Below are positions 1 through 6,048 of a DNA stretch of 11,071 nt, one piece after another. Source of the stretch: Pseudomonadota bacterium (lineage in GTDB: Bacteria > Pseudomonadota > Alphaproteobacteria > Micropepsales > Micropepsaceae); the NCBI GenBank assembly GCA_025360685.1, contig JANYBR010000387.1, forward strand, positions 1 to 11,071. Direction: 5' to 3'. How positions within the stretch are numbered: position 1 is the first letter of the stretch; every line of letters begins with the position of its first letter. The notes beneath the pieces are model-generated. The model was not told the origin of the DNA. It saw nothing but the letters and a program-made list of their open reading frames with translations, and made no database searches. A program made the position numbers and the translations under genes.

Positions 1-1
1 C

Positions 2-58
2 TTGCGCTTGCTGGAACGCACCCATATCGAACGGTTGTCCGGTCTGAGCCACCAGTGA
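2..58 (+). CDS. Possible 3' end of an interrupted gene (18 codons)
   Basis: The frame is open from the window edge and ends in TGA at 56-58; the visible residues are LRLLERTHIERLSGLSHQ. The leucine- and charge-rich, helix-like composition would suit the tail of a regulator or enzyme, but 18 codons are too few to identify a family. It ends 30 bases before the left end of the insertion sequence. It may be a chance open frame. Confidence 0.2.
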   Translation: MRLLERTHIERLSGLSHQ

Positions 59-88
59 GGAACCGATTGTCATTCGGCCTGCAATATT

Positions 89-110
89 GGCTCTGACGCA
101 TATTCGATGA
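89..110 (+). repeat. Left terminal inverted repeat of the ISL3 element
   Basis: Begins GGCTCTGAC and continues to GATGA. Compared with the reverse complement of 1722-1743 it differs at only 4 of 22 positions (10, 14, 16 and 17). It lies 12 bases beyond the transposase stop codon. Confidence 0.85.
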
Positions 111-122
111 TCGTGTTTATTT

Positions 123-1679
123 TTATGGCGCGCCTATCAGCCTAGCCTGAAGGAGATCGAGCTTAGCGCGGCCGTACATCTGTCGTTTGACCAGCTTGAG
201 CTTGGTGATCTGAGCTTCTACTTGGCCATTGGACCATGGTTGCGTAATAGCTGCGTGCACCGCGCCCTTATCGTTGGCAATGCCATTCGCGAACGAGGCA
301 ATGAGGCTCCGCTTGGATTCCTCAATCCAAGGTTCGAGCTCCATCTCGGCCTTCTTTCGGATCATCGCGTGGAAGCGGCCAACGAGAGCTTGGGCATCGG
401 CCAGCATAGGAACGTTTTGTTCAATGACGGCAACCGTGACGGTCTCGGCTTTGGTTAGGCGGTCGCGCTTCGTCGTCATCAGCTGCGCTATCGTCCTGGC
501 GGCGGGAACCTTCTGCAATTGTTGATGGCTGATAGTCTCGGCGCGCCGCCGTCGCGTCGCCCATTCCGCCACAACGCGCAGCGATCCCTTGAAGCCTTGC
601 CCTTCCAAGCGGCGCCAGAGTTCGGCACCGTTGCGACAGCCGCCTGACCACTGCGCGTCTAGGAACGGCAGATGCCCGTCCAGGGTGCTTTGACGGGTGC
701 GGAACATATCCGTACCGCCGCCGCGGCTAATTTGGCGAACCAGATTGCGGCTATGTCCTGTGCGGCGGACGATCTCCTTGAGCGGCACACCGTCGCTGAC
801 GAGAGCCGTAATTGCGGCATTGCTGTCCTGGCGCCGCGGATAGCCATGATAGCGCAGCTTTTCCGCATAGGTCAGCAGTTCCGGATTGATCGTCGTCGCT
901 CCGATTGCGGTTCGGATTCTGTTCATGGAGCGGCGCACCGCATCAAGGAAGGCCGCGCTCGCATTTTCCATCAGATGCCAGCGGTCGGCGACTTGGATTG
1001 CGTTTGGCAGCGCCTTGGCTGCTGCCTCGCCGTATCCACCACCGCGATCTCGCGACACAATATTGATCCCTGGGTGCTTCGATAGCCACGCCCGAACGGT
1101 CGCAGTTTCCCTGTCGGGAAGCAGGGTGACGATCCGCCGACGCTCCAAATCGCACACGATCGTCCCGTACCGATGGTTTTTCCGGAATGCCCAGTCGTCG
1201 ATGCCCACAACAAGCAATGGATCTGTCGGCATCGCCGTCCGCCGGCGGACCACCCGCAGCAGGGTATCGTTGCTTACAGGCAGCATGAGCCGCTTGGCGA
1301 AGCTTGCCGCGGGCCGGCCGCCGAGCGCCAACCCCAGGTGATGGACGATGCATTCCAGCCGTGCCGTTCGGCGCCGTCGAAGCGGGACGATGTCCTCTCC
1401 GAACCGCTCTGCGAAGATCCGCCGGCGGCAATGCGGCACCTCACATATAAAGCGCCGCGTGAGTAATCGGAGGCGCACCTTTCTGCCCGCTGATGGCAAA
1501 TCGGCTACGTGCCGGATGTAACGGCTATGAATTCGGTGTGATGCTGTCGCGCACAAAGGGCACTCGGCCTCCGCAGCCTCCGACCGAACAGCCAGAATAA
1601 CCGAATCCTCAGAATCACTTACGCCATCAAACACCAAACCACTCGGTACTAGCGATGAAATTCGAAAGCCTGTCCGCAT
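123..1679 (-). CDS. ISL3-family transposase
   Basis: A DDE transposase of about 518 residues that would cut and join the ends of its own element. Numbered from the chosen start, an N-terminal zinc-finger-like region has cysteine pairs C40/C43 and C79/C84, as in the ISL3 zinc-binding domain. The catalytic core follows, with GIDDWAF (D161/D162), SRDRGGGY (D211) and a late NGQVEAQITKLK (E488), the usual ISL3 D-D-E order. The DRWHL segment just after the second Asp is also family-typical. A helix-turn-helix-like stretch (LKEIVRRTGHSRNLVRQI) interrupts the core. The length is at the long end of the family. ATG at 1679 is chosen because GGAG (complement at 1689-1692) precedes it by 9 bases. An in-frame GTG at 1706 would add nine residues but has no visible ribosome binding site. 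No frameshift or internal stop is seen. Confidence 0.93.
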   Translation of the reverse strand: MRTGFRISSLVPSGLVFDGVSDSEDSVILAVRSEAAEAECPLCATASHRIHSRYIRHVADLPSAGRKVRLRLLTRRFICEVPHCRRRIFAERFGEDIVPLRRRRTARLECIVHHLGLALGGRPAASFAKRLMLPVSNDTLLRVVRRRTAMPTDPLLVVGIDDWAFRKNHRYGTIVCDLERRRIVTLLPDRETATVRAWLSKHPGINIVSRDRGGGYGEAAAKALPNAIQVADRWHLMENASAAFLDAVRRSMNRIRTAIGATTINPELLTYAEKLRYHGYPRRQDSNAAITALVSDGVPLKEIVRRTGHSRNLVRQISRGGGTDMFRTRQSTLDGHLPFLDAQWSGGCRNGAELWRRLEGQGFKGSLRVVAEWATRRRRAETISHQQLQKVPAARTIAQLMTTKRDRLTKAETVTVAVIEQNVPMLADAQALVGRFHAMIRKKAEMELEPWIEESKRSLIASFANGIANDKGAVHAAITQPWSNGQVEAQITKLKLVKRQMYGRAKLDLLQARLIGAP

Positions 1680-1721
1680 GGCGCCGATCTCCGTTTGAAG
1701 AACCACAGTCGCCGGCGAATT

Positions 1722-1743
1722 TCATCAGAAATGAGTCAGAGCC
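1722..1743 (-). repeat. Right terminal inverted repeat of the ISL3 element
   Basis: Read on the minus strand it begins GGCTCTGAC and ends GATGA, matching the left end at 18 of 22 positions. The transposase start region lies just inside it, so the transposase promoter probably overlaps this end or lies outside the element. Confidence 0.85.
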
Positions 1744-1746
1744 CCG

Positions 1747-1802
1747 ATTGGATGCCGATCACCCCGAAAACGGGGTCCTTATTCCATGCCGAAACACACC
1801 CG
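1747..1802. repeat. Pair of imperfect direct repeats beside the IS, possible scar of another mobile element
   Basis: The stretch 1747-1766 (ATTGGATGCCGATCACCCCG) recurs in altered form at 1781-1802 (ATTCCATGCCGA, then AACACACCCG), 34 bases apart. Between them is a perfect 6-base hairpin, ACCCCG-AAAA-CGGGGT, at 1761-1776. Repeated units of this style, with a short GC hairpin, resemble the ends of IS21-type elements as I remember them. That assignment is weak. The right end of the ISL3 element abuts the first repeat, so the ISL3 copy may have landed in an older element. Confidence 0.35.
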
Positions 1803-1844
1803 CATTCTGAACAATCTGCCGGCCGGCACTTCGACGGCGGGTTT

Positions 1845-2609
1845 TTAGCTTTCGGTGCTGGGTATCCAGGATTGTATCACCGCTTTCGCCCCTTTGACGA
1901 GCAATCCAACGTCACTGGTGGCTATGATTGCGTGATGACCCCGCTTAAACATGTCATTCAGGGTAAAGCTTGGATAGACAACGGTGCCAACAAATTTGCC
2001 AGACGCTAAAGCCTTTCGCTCCGCTTCCTCAAAGAGCGCAAAGACGGCTGGGTCTTCGAACTGATTGAGCTTTCCAATAGAACCGGAAAGATCGCGCGGA
2101 CCAATTATGATCATGTCGATTCCATCCACGCTCGCAATTTCATCGAGCGCAGCGACGGCGTCGGCCGACTCGATCTGAACGGCTATTAAGCTCTCGGACG
2201 CCGCACGTCGATAGTAGTCGGCATCTCGGTCGTAATGTGCGGCACGGAGACCGCCACCGGCACCTCGTGTCCCCGCTGGTGGATAGCGGCATGCGCGCAC
2301 CACTGCTTCTGCCTCAGAACGCTTGTCAACGCCTGGGCACAGAACGCACTCGACGCCCGCGTCCAGTGCACGCTGGAAATAAACAGGGTCATTCGTGGGG
2401 ACGCGGAGCATTGATGTAGTCGAAGATGACCTGATCGACCGAAGCTGTGCGACGGCATCCGTCAATCCGCCGAAGCTGTGTTCGTGATCGATGAGCAGGA
2501 AATCAAAGCCCGCGCCGGCTAGTATTTCAGCATTGTCCGGAGATGGCGTAGACAGAAAGCACCCCAGTACCTTCTTACCTTCTGTAAGCTTTGCCTTCAG
2601 GCGATTCAT
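1845..2609 (-). CDS. HpcH/HpaI-family class II aldolase
   Basis: A 254-residue metal-dependent aldolase of the HpcH/HpaI (2-keto-3-deoxy-L-rhamnonate aldolase type) family, a normal length. These enzymes reversibly split 4-hydroxy-2-oxo acids to pyruvate plus an aldehyde in the cytosol. Visible signatures are GFDFLLIDHEHS with the catalytic His at 44, LRVP with the pyruvate-binding Arg at 69, CRYPPAGTRG near 108-116, VQIES with Q145 and metal ligand E147, and GPRDLSGSIG with metal ligand D173. The spacing closely matches HpaI (H45, R70, Q147, E149, D175). The start is ATG at 2609, preceded by GGGTGAG (complement at 2614-2620). A longer frame to 2723 would overlap the upstream gene and add 38 residues unlike the family. 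It lies 59 bases downstream of the enolase-superfamily gene on the same strand, so the two are probably co-transcribed. The aldehyde partner cannot be read from sequence. Confidence 0.9.
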   Translation of the reverse strand: MNRLKAKLTEGKKVLGCFLSTPSPDNAEILAGAGFDFLLIDHEHSFGGLTDAVAQLRSIRSSSTTSMLRVPTNDPVYFQRALDAGVECVLCPGVDKRSEAEAVVRACRYPPAGTRGAGGGLRAAHYDRDADYYRRAASESLIAVQIESADAVAALDEIASVDGIDMIIIGPRDLSGSIGKLNQFEDPAVFALFEEAERKALASGKFVGTVVYPSFTLNDMFKRGHHAIIATSDVGLLVKGAKAVIQSWIPSTES

Positions 2610-2668
2610 TTCACTCACCCAGTCGATATCGAATTTTTCTTTTTGCTCAGAGGCGCTCGTCGTGCACT

Positions 2669-3787
2669 TCAGACAAACTCGGATTGGCTCTGCAATGCAT
2701 GTCGAACGCGGTCCTCGTTCCACTTGAACCCGAATCCGGGGCGCATGGGCACGACAGCTTCGCCGTTTCGGAGCACAATCTTTTCCTCGAACAATTCATC
2801 CGCCCATTGCATGTATTCAAGGTACGCACCGGTTGGCGCCGAGGCCACAAGCTGCACATTTATTTCCGGAAGAATGTGAGAGCTTAGCGGCAATCCGGCC
2901 GCGTCCGCCAGCGCTGCAATGCGTTGCCATCCCGTTACGCCGCCTGCGCGCTGCAGGTCCGCCATCAGGTGATCAGCAGCTCTGCCTTCAATCAGCGTCT
3001 GGAACCCGCGAGGCGCGTAGATCTTTTCTCCGAAGCAAATTGGCGTTCGGATCGATCTTGCGAGCTCGGCATGATCGATCGTATTTTCGTCGGCGATAGG
3101 ATCCTCAAACCAGACCAGGTTGAACTCTTCGAGCGCAAAGCAAAGCCGGGTTGCATGCTCCCGCGACAGCGTGGAACCCAGATCGGCCATCAGACCAATG
3201 TCTGGCCCGATAGCTTCTCGCACCGCCCGGACCGCGGCGATGTCGTCTTCGGCGCGGGGTCGCCCGGCACGCATCTTCATCGTCTTGAACCCGTCCGTAA
3301 CAAATTGCCGCGCTTCGCGCCGGAGCGAGTCGAGATCATCGGTGATCCAAAGTCCGCCGCTGGCATAGGTCATAACGGTATCGCTACGTAGTCCGAGAAG
3401 TTGGCCAACGCTTTGACCGCTAATCTTGCCGACCAGGTCCCAAAGCGCGGCGTCCACGACAGACATGGCCATAATCGTAAGTCCGGATCTGCCCCATTGC
3501 ACGATGCCGCGCCACATACTACCCCAGATGCGCGCTGTTGCGCGCGGATCCTGTCCAAGGACCAGCGGCGATAACTGGTCGACAAGATTTGTGAGCGCCG
3601 CCGAGATTCGGGGATTATAGGACCAGATATAGGCGCTCCCGATCGCGCCGTCGTCCGTGTAAATATCGGCGAGCAAGTACCAGACCGTGTCCAGTTTGAC
3701 CGTAGCCGAAGCAATTACCGGCTGAACCGGAACCATTACAGTTCGCGTAACAATTTTCACTGTTTTCATCTGATCACTGGATTTCAT
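2669..3787 (-). CDS. Mandelate racemase/muconate lactonizing enzyme-family protein, probable acid-sugar dehydratase
   Basis: A member of the enolase superfamily, which removes the proton alpha to a carboxylate and stabilises a Mg2+-bound enolate. Numbered from ATG 3787 (372 residues), metal ligands are D202 (LMADLG), E228 (WFEDP) and E254 (GEK). A His-Asp dyad is D277/H304 (MADLQ, SSHILPE) and a general acid is E324 (YLEYMQW). The spacing from residue 173 onward is 29, 26, 26, 23, 27 and 20, exactly that of mandelate racemase. The usual KxK is KMR (171-173), so the second Lys is Arg. A racemase needs bases on both faces, so a one-face dehydratase is more likely. With an aldolase downstream, the expected product is a 2-keto-3-deoxy acid. 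Start is uncertain: ATG 3823 (384 aa), 3787 and 3769 (366 aa, most family-like N-terminus) are in frame and none has a clear Shine-Dalgarno. 3787 is favoured because a leader frame ends on it. Confidence 0.88.
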   Translation of the reverse strand: MKSSDQMKTVKIVTRTVMVPVQPVIASATVKLDTVWYLLADIYTDDGAIGSAYIWSYNPRISAALTNLVDQLSPLVLGQDPRATARIWGSMWRGIVQWGRSGLTIMAMSVVDAALWDLVGKISGQSVGQLLGLRSDTVMTYASGGLWITDDLDSLRREARQFVTDGFKTMKMRAGRPRAEDDIAAVRAVREAIGPDIGLMADLGSTLSREHATRLCFALEEFNLVWFEDPIADENTIDHAELARSIRTPICFGEKIYAPRGFQTLIEGRAADHLMADLQRAGGVTGWQRIAALADAAGLPLSSHILPEINVQLVASAPTGAYLEYMQWADELFEEKIVLRNGEAVVPMRPGFGFKWNEDRVRHALQSQSEFV

Positions 3788-3843
3788 CAACGGTGGATCG
3801 ACTGGCGCCGTGCTCGAGTCCATGCCGGCGTTGGCCAGCGCAT
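3787..3843 (-). CDS. Possible 18-codon leader frame coupled to the dehydratase start
   Basis: ATG at 3843 follows GAGG by a few bases (minus strand GGATTGAGGCAGATC-ATG), a better ribosome binding site than any of the dehydratase starts has. The frame reads MRWPTPAWTRARRQSIHR and stops at TGA 3787-3789. The stop overlaps the in-frame dehydratase ATG as TGATG, an arrangement typical of translational coupling. It may be only a coincidence of overlapping frames. No conserved peptide is recognised. Confidence 0.3.
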   Translation of the reverse strand: MRWPTPAWTRARRQSIHR

Positions 3844-3855
3844 GATCTGCCTCAA

Positions 3856-3884
3856 TCCAAATTCACACAATTGAATAATTTGGA
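3856..3884. promoter_or_regulatory. Palindromic operator between the divergent dehydratase and LysR genes
   Basis: Perfect 8-base arms TCCAAATT (3856-3863) and AATTTGGA (3877-3884) flank a 13-base AT-rich spacer containing CAATTG, within the 118 bases between the two divergent starts. A dyad of this size in a LysR divergent promoter is the expected binding site of the LysR protein encoded beside it. On the minus strand, 15 bases of it (AAATTATTCAATTGT, 3867-3881) recur exactly upstream of the TRAP genes. The site lies 22 bases before the LysR start, so it may also mediate autoregulation. Confidence 0.65.
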
Positions 3885-3905
3885 ATGATGTAATAAAGAA
3901 AGACT

Positions 3906-4793
3906 ATGAGTCCATCTTTGCGACAGATTCGGGCGTTCATTGCTGTCGCGCGATGCGGCAGCTTCACTAGGGCCGCGCTGCAACTTCATTTGTCGCAGCC
4001 CGCTCTTACCGTACAGATCCGTCAGATCGAGAGCGCGCTCGGCGTTAAGCTGTTCGACAGAAACACGCGTGCGGTTCGCCTTACGCGTCTTGGCCGCGAG
4101 CTGTTACCGAAGCTCGAGCGATTGCAGCTCGATTTCGAGGCGATAATTGCTGACTCCAAGGGACTGGCCGGAGGACACCGTGGTGTTGTGCGGCTCGCGT
4201 GCCTCCCGTCAGTTGCGGCCTCAGTACTTCCGGCAGCGGTCAAGTCATTCAACAAGATGTTCCCGCACGTGAACTTCCATCTCAAGGACGTTTCATGGCA
4301 TCGCGTAGTGGCAATGGTACGTTCGGACGAGGTCGATTTTGGTATTGGAGATATCATTCCAACGGAGCCGGGTCTCGATTTCATAGAAATCTTTGAAGAT
4401 AAAATGCAGGTGATTTATCCTGCGCGGCACCCGATCGACCGGCTGTCCAATGTGTCGCTGCGTACCCTTTCGCAATATCCGCTGGTCATGATGGATTCGG
4501 AGACCAGTGCCCGATCGATGATCGATGCCGCTTTTGCCGCTGCCGGCTGCCAAATAATACGCGCGTGCGAGGTGATGTATGTCAGCACTGCAGCGGCAAT
4601 GGTACAGGCCGGATTGGGAATCGCGATATTGCCCGCCTCGTCGCCCGAGTGGCGCGCTTACCAGGGCCTGAAAGCGAAGCCGATCAGAGAATCGGCCTTC
4701 ATCCGCCCGGTGGGAATCATAAAGAAGTCTGGCCAGACTTTGCCCCCAGTCAGTGCCGCTTTTGCGGAATCGCTCAAGACCAAGGCTAGTTGA
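3906..4793 (+). CDS. LysR-family transcriptional regulator
   Basis: A 295-residue LysR-type regulator of ordinary length. The winged helix-turn-helix is at about residues 3-62, with the diagnostic segment GSFTRAALQLHLSQPALTVQ (18-37) followed by IESALGVKLFDRNTRAVRLT. Residues from about 90 form the periplasmic-binding-protein-like effector domain (VVRLACLPSVAASVLP, DFGIGD, AAMVQAGLGIAILPAS). It probably senses the imported acid or a pathway intermediate. It is divergent from the dehydratase/aldolase pair and 210 bases upstream of the TRAP cluster. A shared operator sequence lies on both sides of it, so control of both arms is likely. ATG at 3906 is the first Met of the conserved domain; only a weak purine run (AAAGAAAG) precedes it. 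Confidence 0.93.
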   Translation: MSPSLRQIRAFIAVARCGSFTRAALQLHLSQPALTVQIRQIESALGVKLFDRNTRAVRLTRLGRELLPKLERLQLDFEAIIADSKGLAGGHRGVVRLACLPSVAASVLPAAVKSFNKMFPHVNFHLKDVSWHRVVAMVRSDEVDFGIGDIIPTEPGLDFIEIFEDKMQVIYPARHPIDRLSNVSLRTLSQYPLVMMDSETSARSMIDAAFAAAGCQIIRACEVMYVSTAAAMVQAGLGIAILPASSPEWRAYQGLKAKPIRESAFIRPVGIIKKSGQTLPPVSAAFAESLKTKAS

Positions 4794-4830
4794 CTCGCTT
4801 TCCGACCGCGGACTCACTGCGGCGAGCGAG
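4794..4830 (+). terminator. Possible weak terminator after the LysR gene
   Basis: Immediately after the LysR stop codon, CTCGCT (4794-4799) pairs with AGCGAG (4825-4830), and CCGC pairs with GCGG inside. The sequence CCATTTTCC follows. The U run is short, so termination would be inefficient; the structure could be incidental. Confidence 0.3.
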
Positions 4831-4890
4831 CCATTTTCCATGTCGATTTATTTGATTGGCGAAACTCATAGTGATACCTAATTACAGTGA

Positions 4891-4917
4891 TCTAAATTAT
4901 TCAATTGTATTTTGAAT
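4891..4917 (+). promoter_or_regulatory. Second copy of the operator, upstream of the TRAP cluster
   Basis: AAATTATTCAATTGT at 4894-4908 is identical to the minus-strand sequence of the divergent operator at 3867-3881. The copy forms its own dyad, ATTCAA-N7-TTGAAT (4899-4917), but the outer AATTTGGA arm of the first copy is not conserved. It lies 87 bases before the DctP start, a sensible place for activator control of that transcript. A possible but weak promoter (TTGATT at 4852, TACCTA at 4875, 17 bases apart) overlaps the region. Confidence 0.6.
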
Positions 4918-5003
4918 GAGTTCGGAGAAGACTATAGCCCACCCGCTGAAACAGCGGCCCACAAAGCCGACATCGTGCGGTCGGGAAACACGAGGGGAAG
5001 GGA

Positions 5004-6041
5004 ATGCCGAAACTCTCAAATGGCCTGACGCGTCGTACGCTCTTGCGCGGTTCGACGGCTGCGGCTCTCGGTACTGTATTCACACCCGCGATCATCGGAC
5101 AGGCAATGGCTGCGCCGATGAAGATCCGGATTTCGACCGGGCAGGCCAACGACCCCAAATACGGCCAGGGCCGGGTCTTTTTTGACAACCTCACCCATCA
5201 GCTTGCCGCCGACGGGTTAGGTGACGCCTTTCAACTCCAATTCTTTCCAGACAATCAGCTTGGCCAGGAAATCGACGTCATCAATTCAATCAAGCTTGGT
5301 GTCATCGAGTGTCATGTTTCGGGGTCTTCGATTGCCGCAAACCTCGTTCCGATCGTTGGAACTTTTGATCTCGGTTATCTTTTCGACAGTTTCCCTCAGC
5401 AGGGAAAGGCGTTCGATACAGGCGCGATCAAGCCGGTCGAAGAGGCGCTTCTCAAGAGCGCCAATATCCGCATTCTTGGATGGGGTTACAATTTCGGGTC
5501 GCGATCGATCCTCTCGCGCAAGGCAGTCAATACGCCGGAAGATCTGACTGGTGTGAAGATTCGGACATTGCCGAACCCGATCATTACCGAGTGCATCAAG
5601 CTGATGGGGGCCGCAGCGACGCCGCTTGCGTTCGGCGAAACTTATACGGCACTTCAGGCCGGGGTGCTCGATGGACTTGAACACGATGCCCCCACGGTTC
5701 TCGCGAGCAAGTTTTACGAGACAGCGAAGTTCTACTCGCTAACCCAGCATATCTTCCAGCCACTCGCGATTTTCTACAGCGAACTGGCCTTCCAGCGTAT
5801 CGATACTAGCAAACGCGACCGGTTTGCGGAGGCGGCGCGCAAGGCTGTGATGAGCACCAGGGCGCACGCTCTCACTGTCGAACAGGAAGCAATCGATGTC
5901 CTGAAGGAGAAGGGCGTCAGCATCATTGCGTGCGACCGTGAAGCCTTCAAAAAGCGTGTTTTGCCCCAGACTGACGCCTTCATGAAGCGCTACCCGGAAT
6001 CCAAGTCGATCATCGAGACTATTCGATCCACGACGACCTGA
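5004..6041 (+). CDS. TRAP transporter solute-binding protein, DctP family
   Basis: A 345-residue periplasmic receptor of a tripartite ATP-independent transporter; it captures an organic-acid substrate and delivers it to the DctQM permease. The N-terminus has a twin-arginine-type signal (TRRTLLRG, RR at 10-11) and a hydrophobic stretch, with probable cleavage after AMA near residue 37, so export may be by Tat. The mature region has the DctP pattern, including FFPDNQLGQE, the conserved GVKIRTL with the carboxylate-binding Arg (R187), and GETYTALQAGVLDGLEHDAP. The latter includes the usual ExYxALQxGxxDGxE signature. The start is ATG at 5004, preceded by a purine-rich GAGGGGAAGGGA. It is 7 bases upstream of the permease gene in the same operon. 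The Arg implies a carboxylate ligand; the exact substrate is unknown. Confidence 0.93.
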   Translation: MPKLSNGLTRRTLLRGSTAAALGTVFTPAIIGQAMAAPMKIRISTGQANDPKYGQGRVFFDNLTHQLAADGLGDAFQLQFFPDNQLGQEIDVINSIKLGVIECHVSGSSIAANLVPIVGTFDLGYLFDSFPQQGKAFDTGAIKPVEEALLKSANIRILGWGYNFGSRSILSRKAVNTPEDLTGVKIRTLPNPIITECIKLMGAAATPLAFGETYTALQAGVLDGLEHDAPTVLASKFYETAKFYSLTQHIFQPLAIFYSELAFQRIDTSKRDRFAEAARKAVMSTRAHALTVEQEAIDVLKEKGVSIIACDREAFKKRVLPQTDAFMKRYPESKSIIETIRSTTT

Positions 6042-6048
6042 GGACCAG

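Larger units (their letters stand above)
89..1743 (-). mobile_element. Complete ISL3-family insertion sequence
   Basis: A 1655-base element bounded by imperfect 22-base terminal inverted repeats (18 of 22 positions match) that both begin GGCTCTGAC at the outer edge. It contains a single long leftward gene for an ISL3-type transposase that fills nearly the whole element. The GGCTCT-like tip and one-gene layout are typical of the ISL3 family. ISL3 elements normally make 8-base target duplications, but the 8 bases outside each end (GCAATATT on the left, CCGATTGG on the right) do not match. The element therefore either inserted without a surviving duplication or a flank has since been rearranged. 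The open transposase frame and intact ends suggest it could still be mobile. Confidence 0.9.

Noticed and set aside
943..1431. Overlapping open frames on both strands within the IS
   Set aside because: They are low-complexity Arg/Pro/Ala-rich shadows of the transposase gene.
62..1750. CCGATTG at 63-69 and again at 1744-1750 as a possible target duplication of the IS
   Set aside because: The left copy lies 19 bases outside the inverted repeat rather than next to it, so it cannot be a transposition duplication of this element; 7-base matches are common by chance.
1761..1776. ACCCCG/CGGGGT hairpin as an intrinsic terminator for the aldolase gene
   Set aside because: On the minus strand the stem is followed by GATCGG, with no U run; it is better explained as part of the repeat scar.
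2610..2723. N-terminal extension of the aldolase frame to 2723
   Set aside because: It overlaps the end of the dehydratase gene, gives residues unlike the family, and the internal ATG at 2609 has a ribosome binding site.
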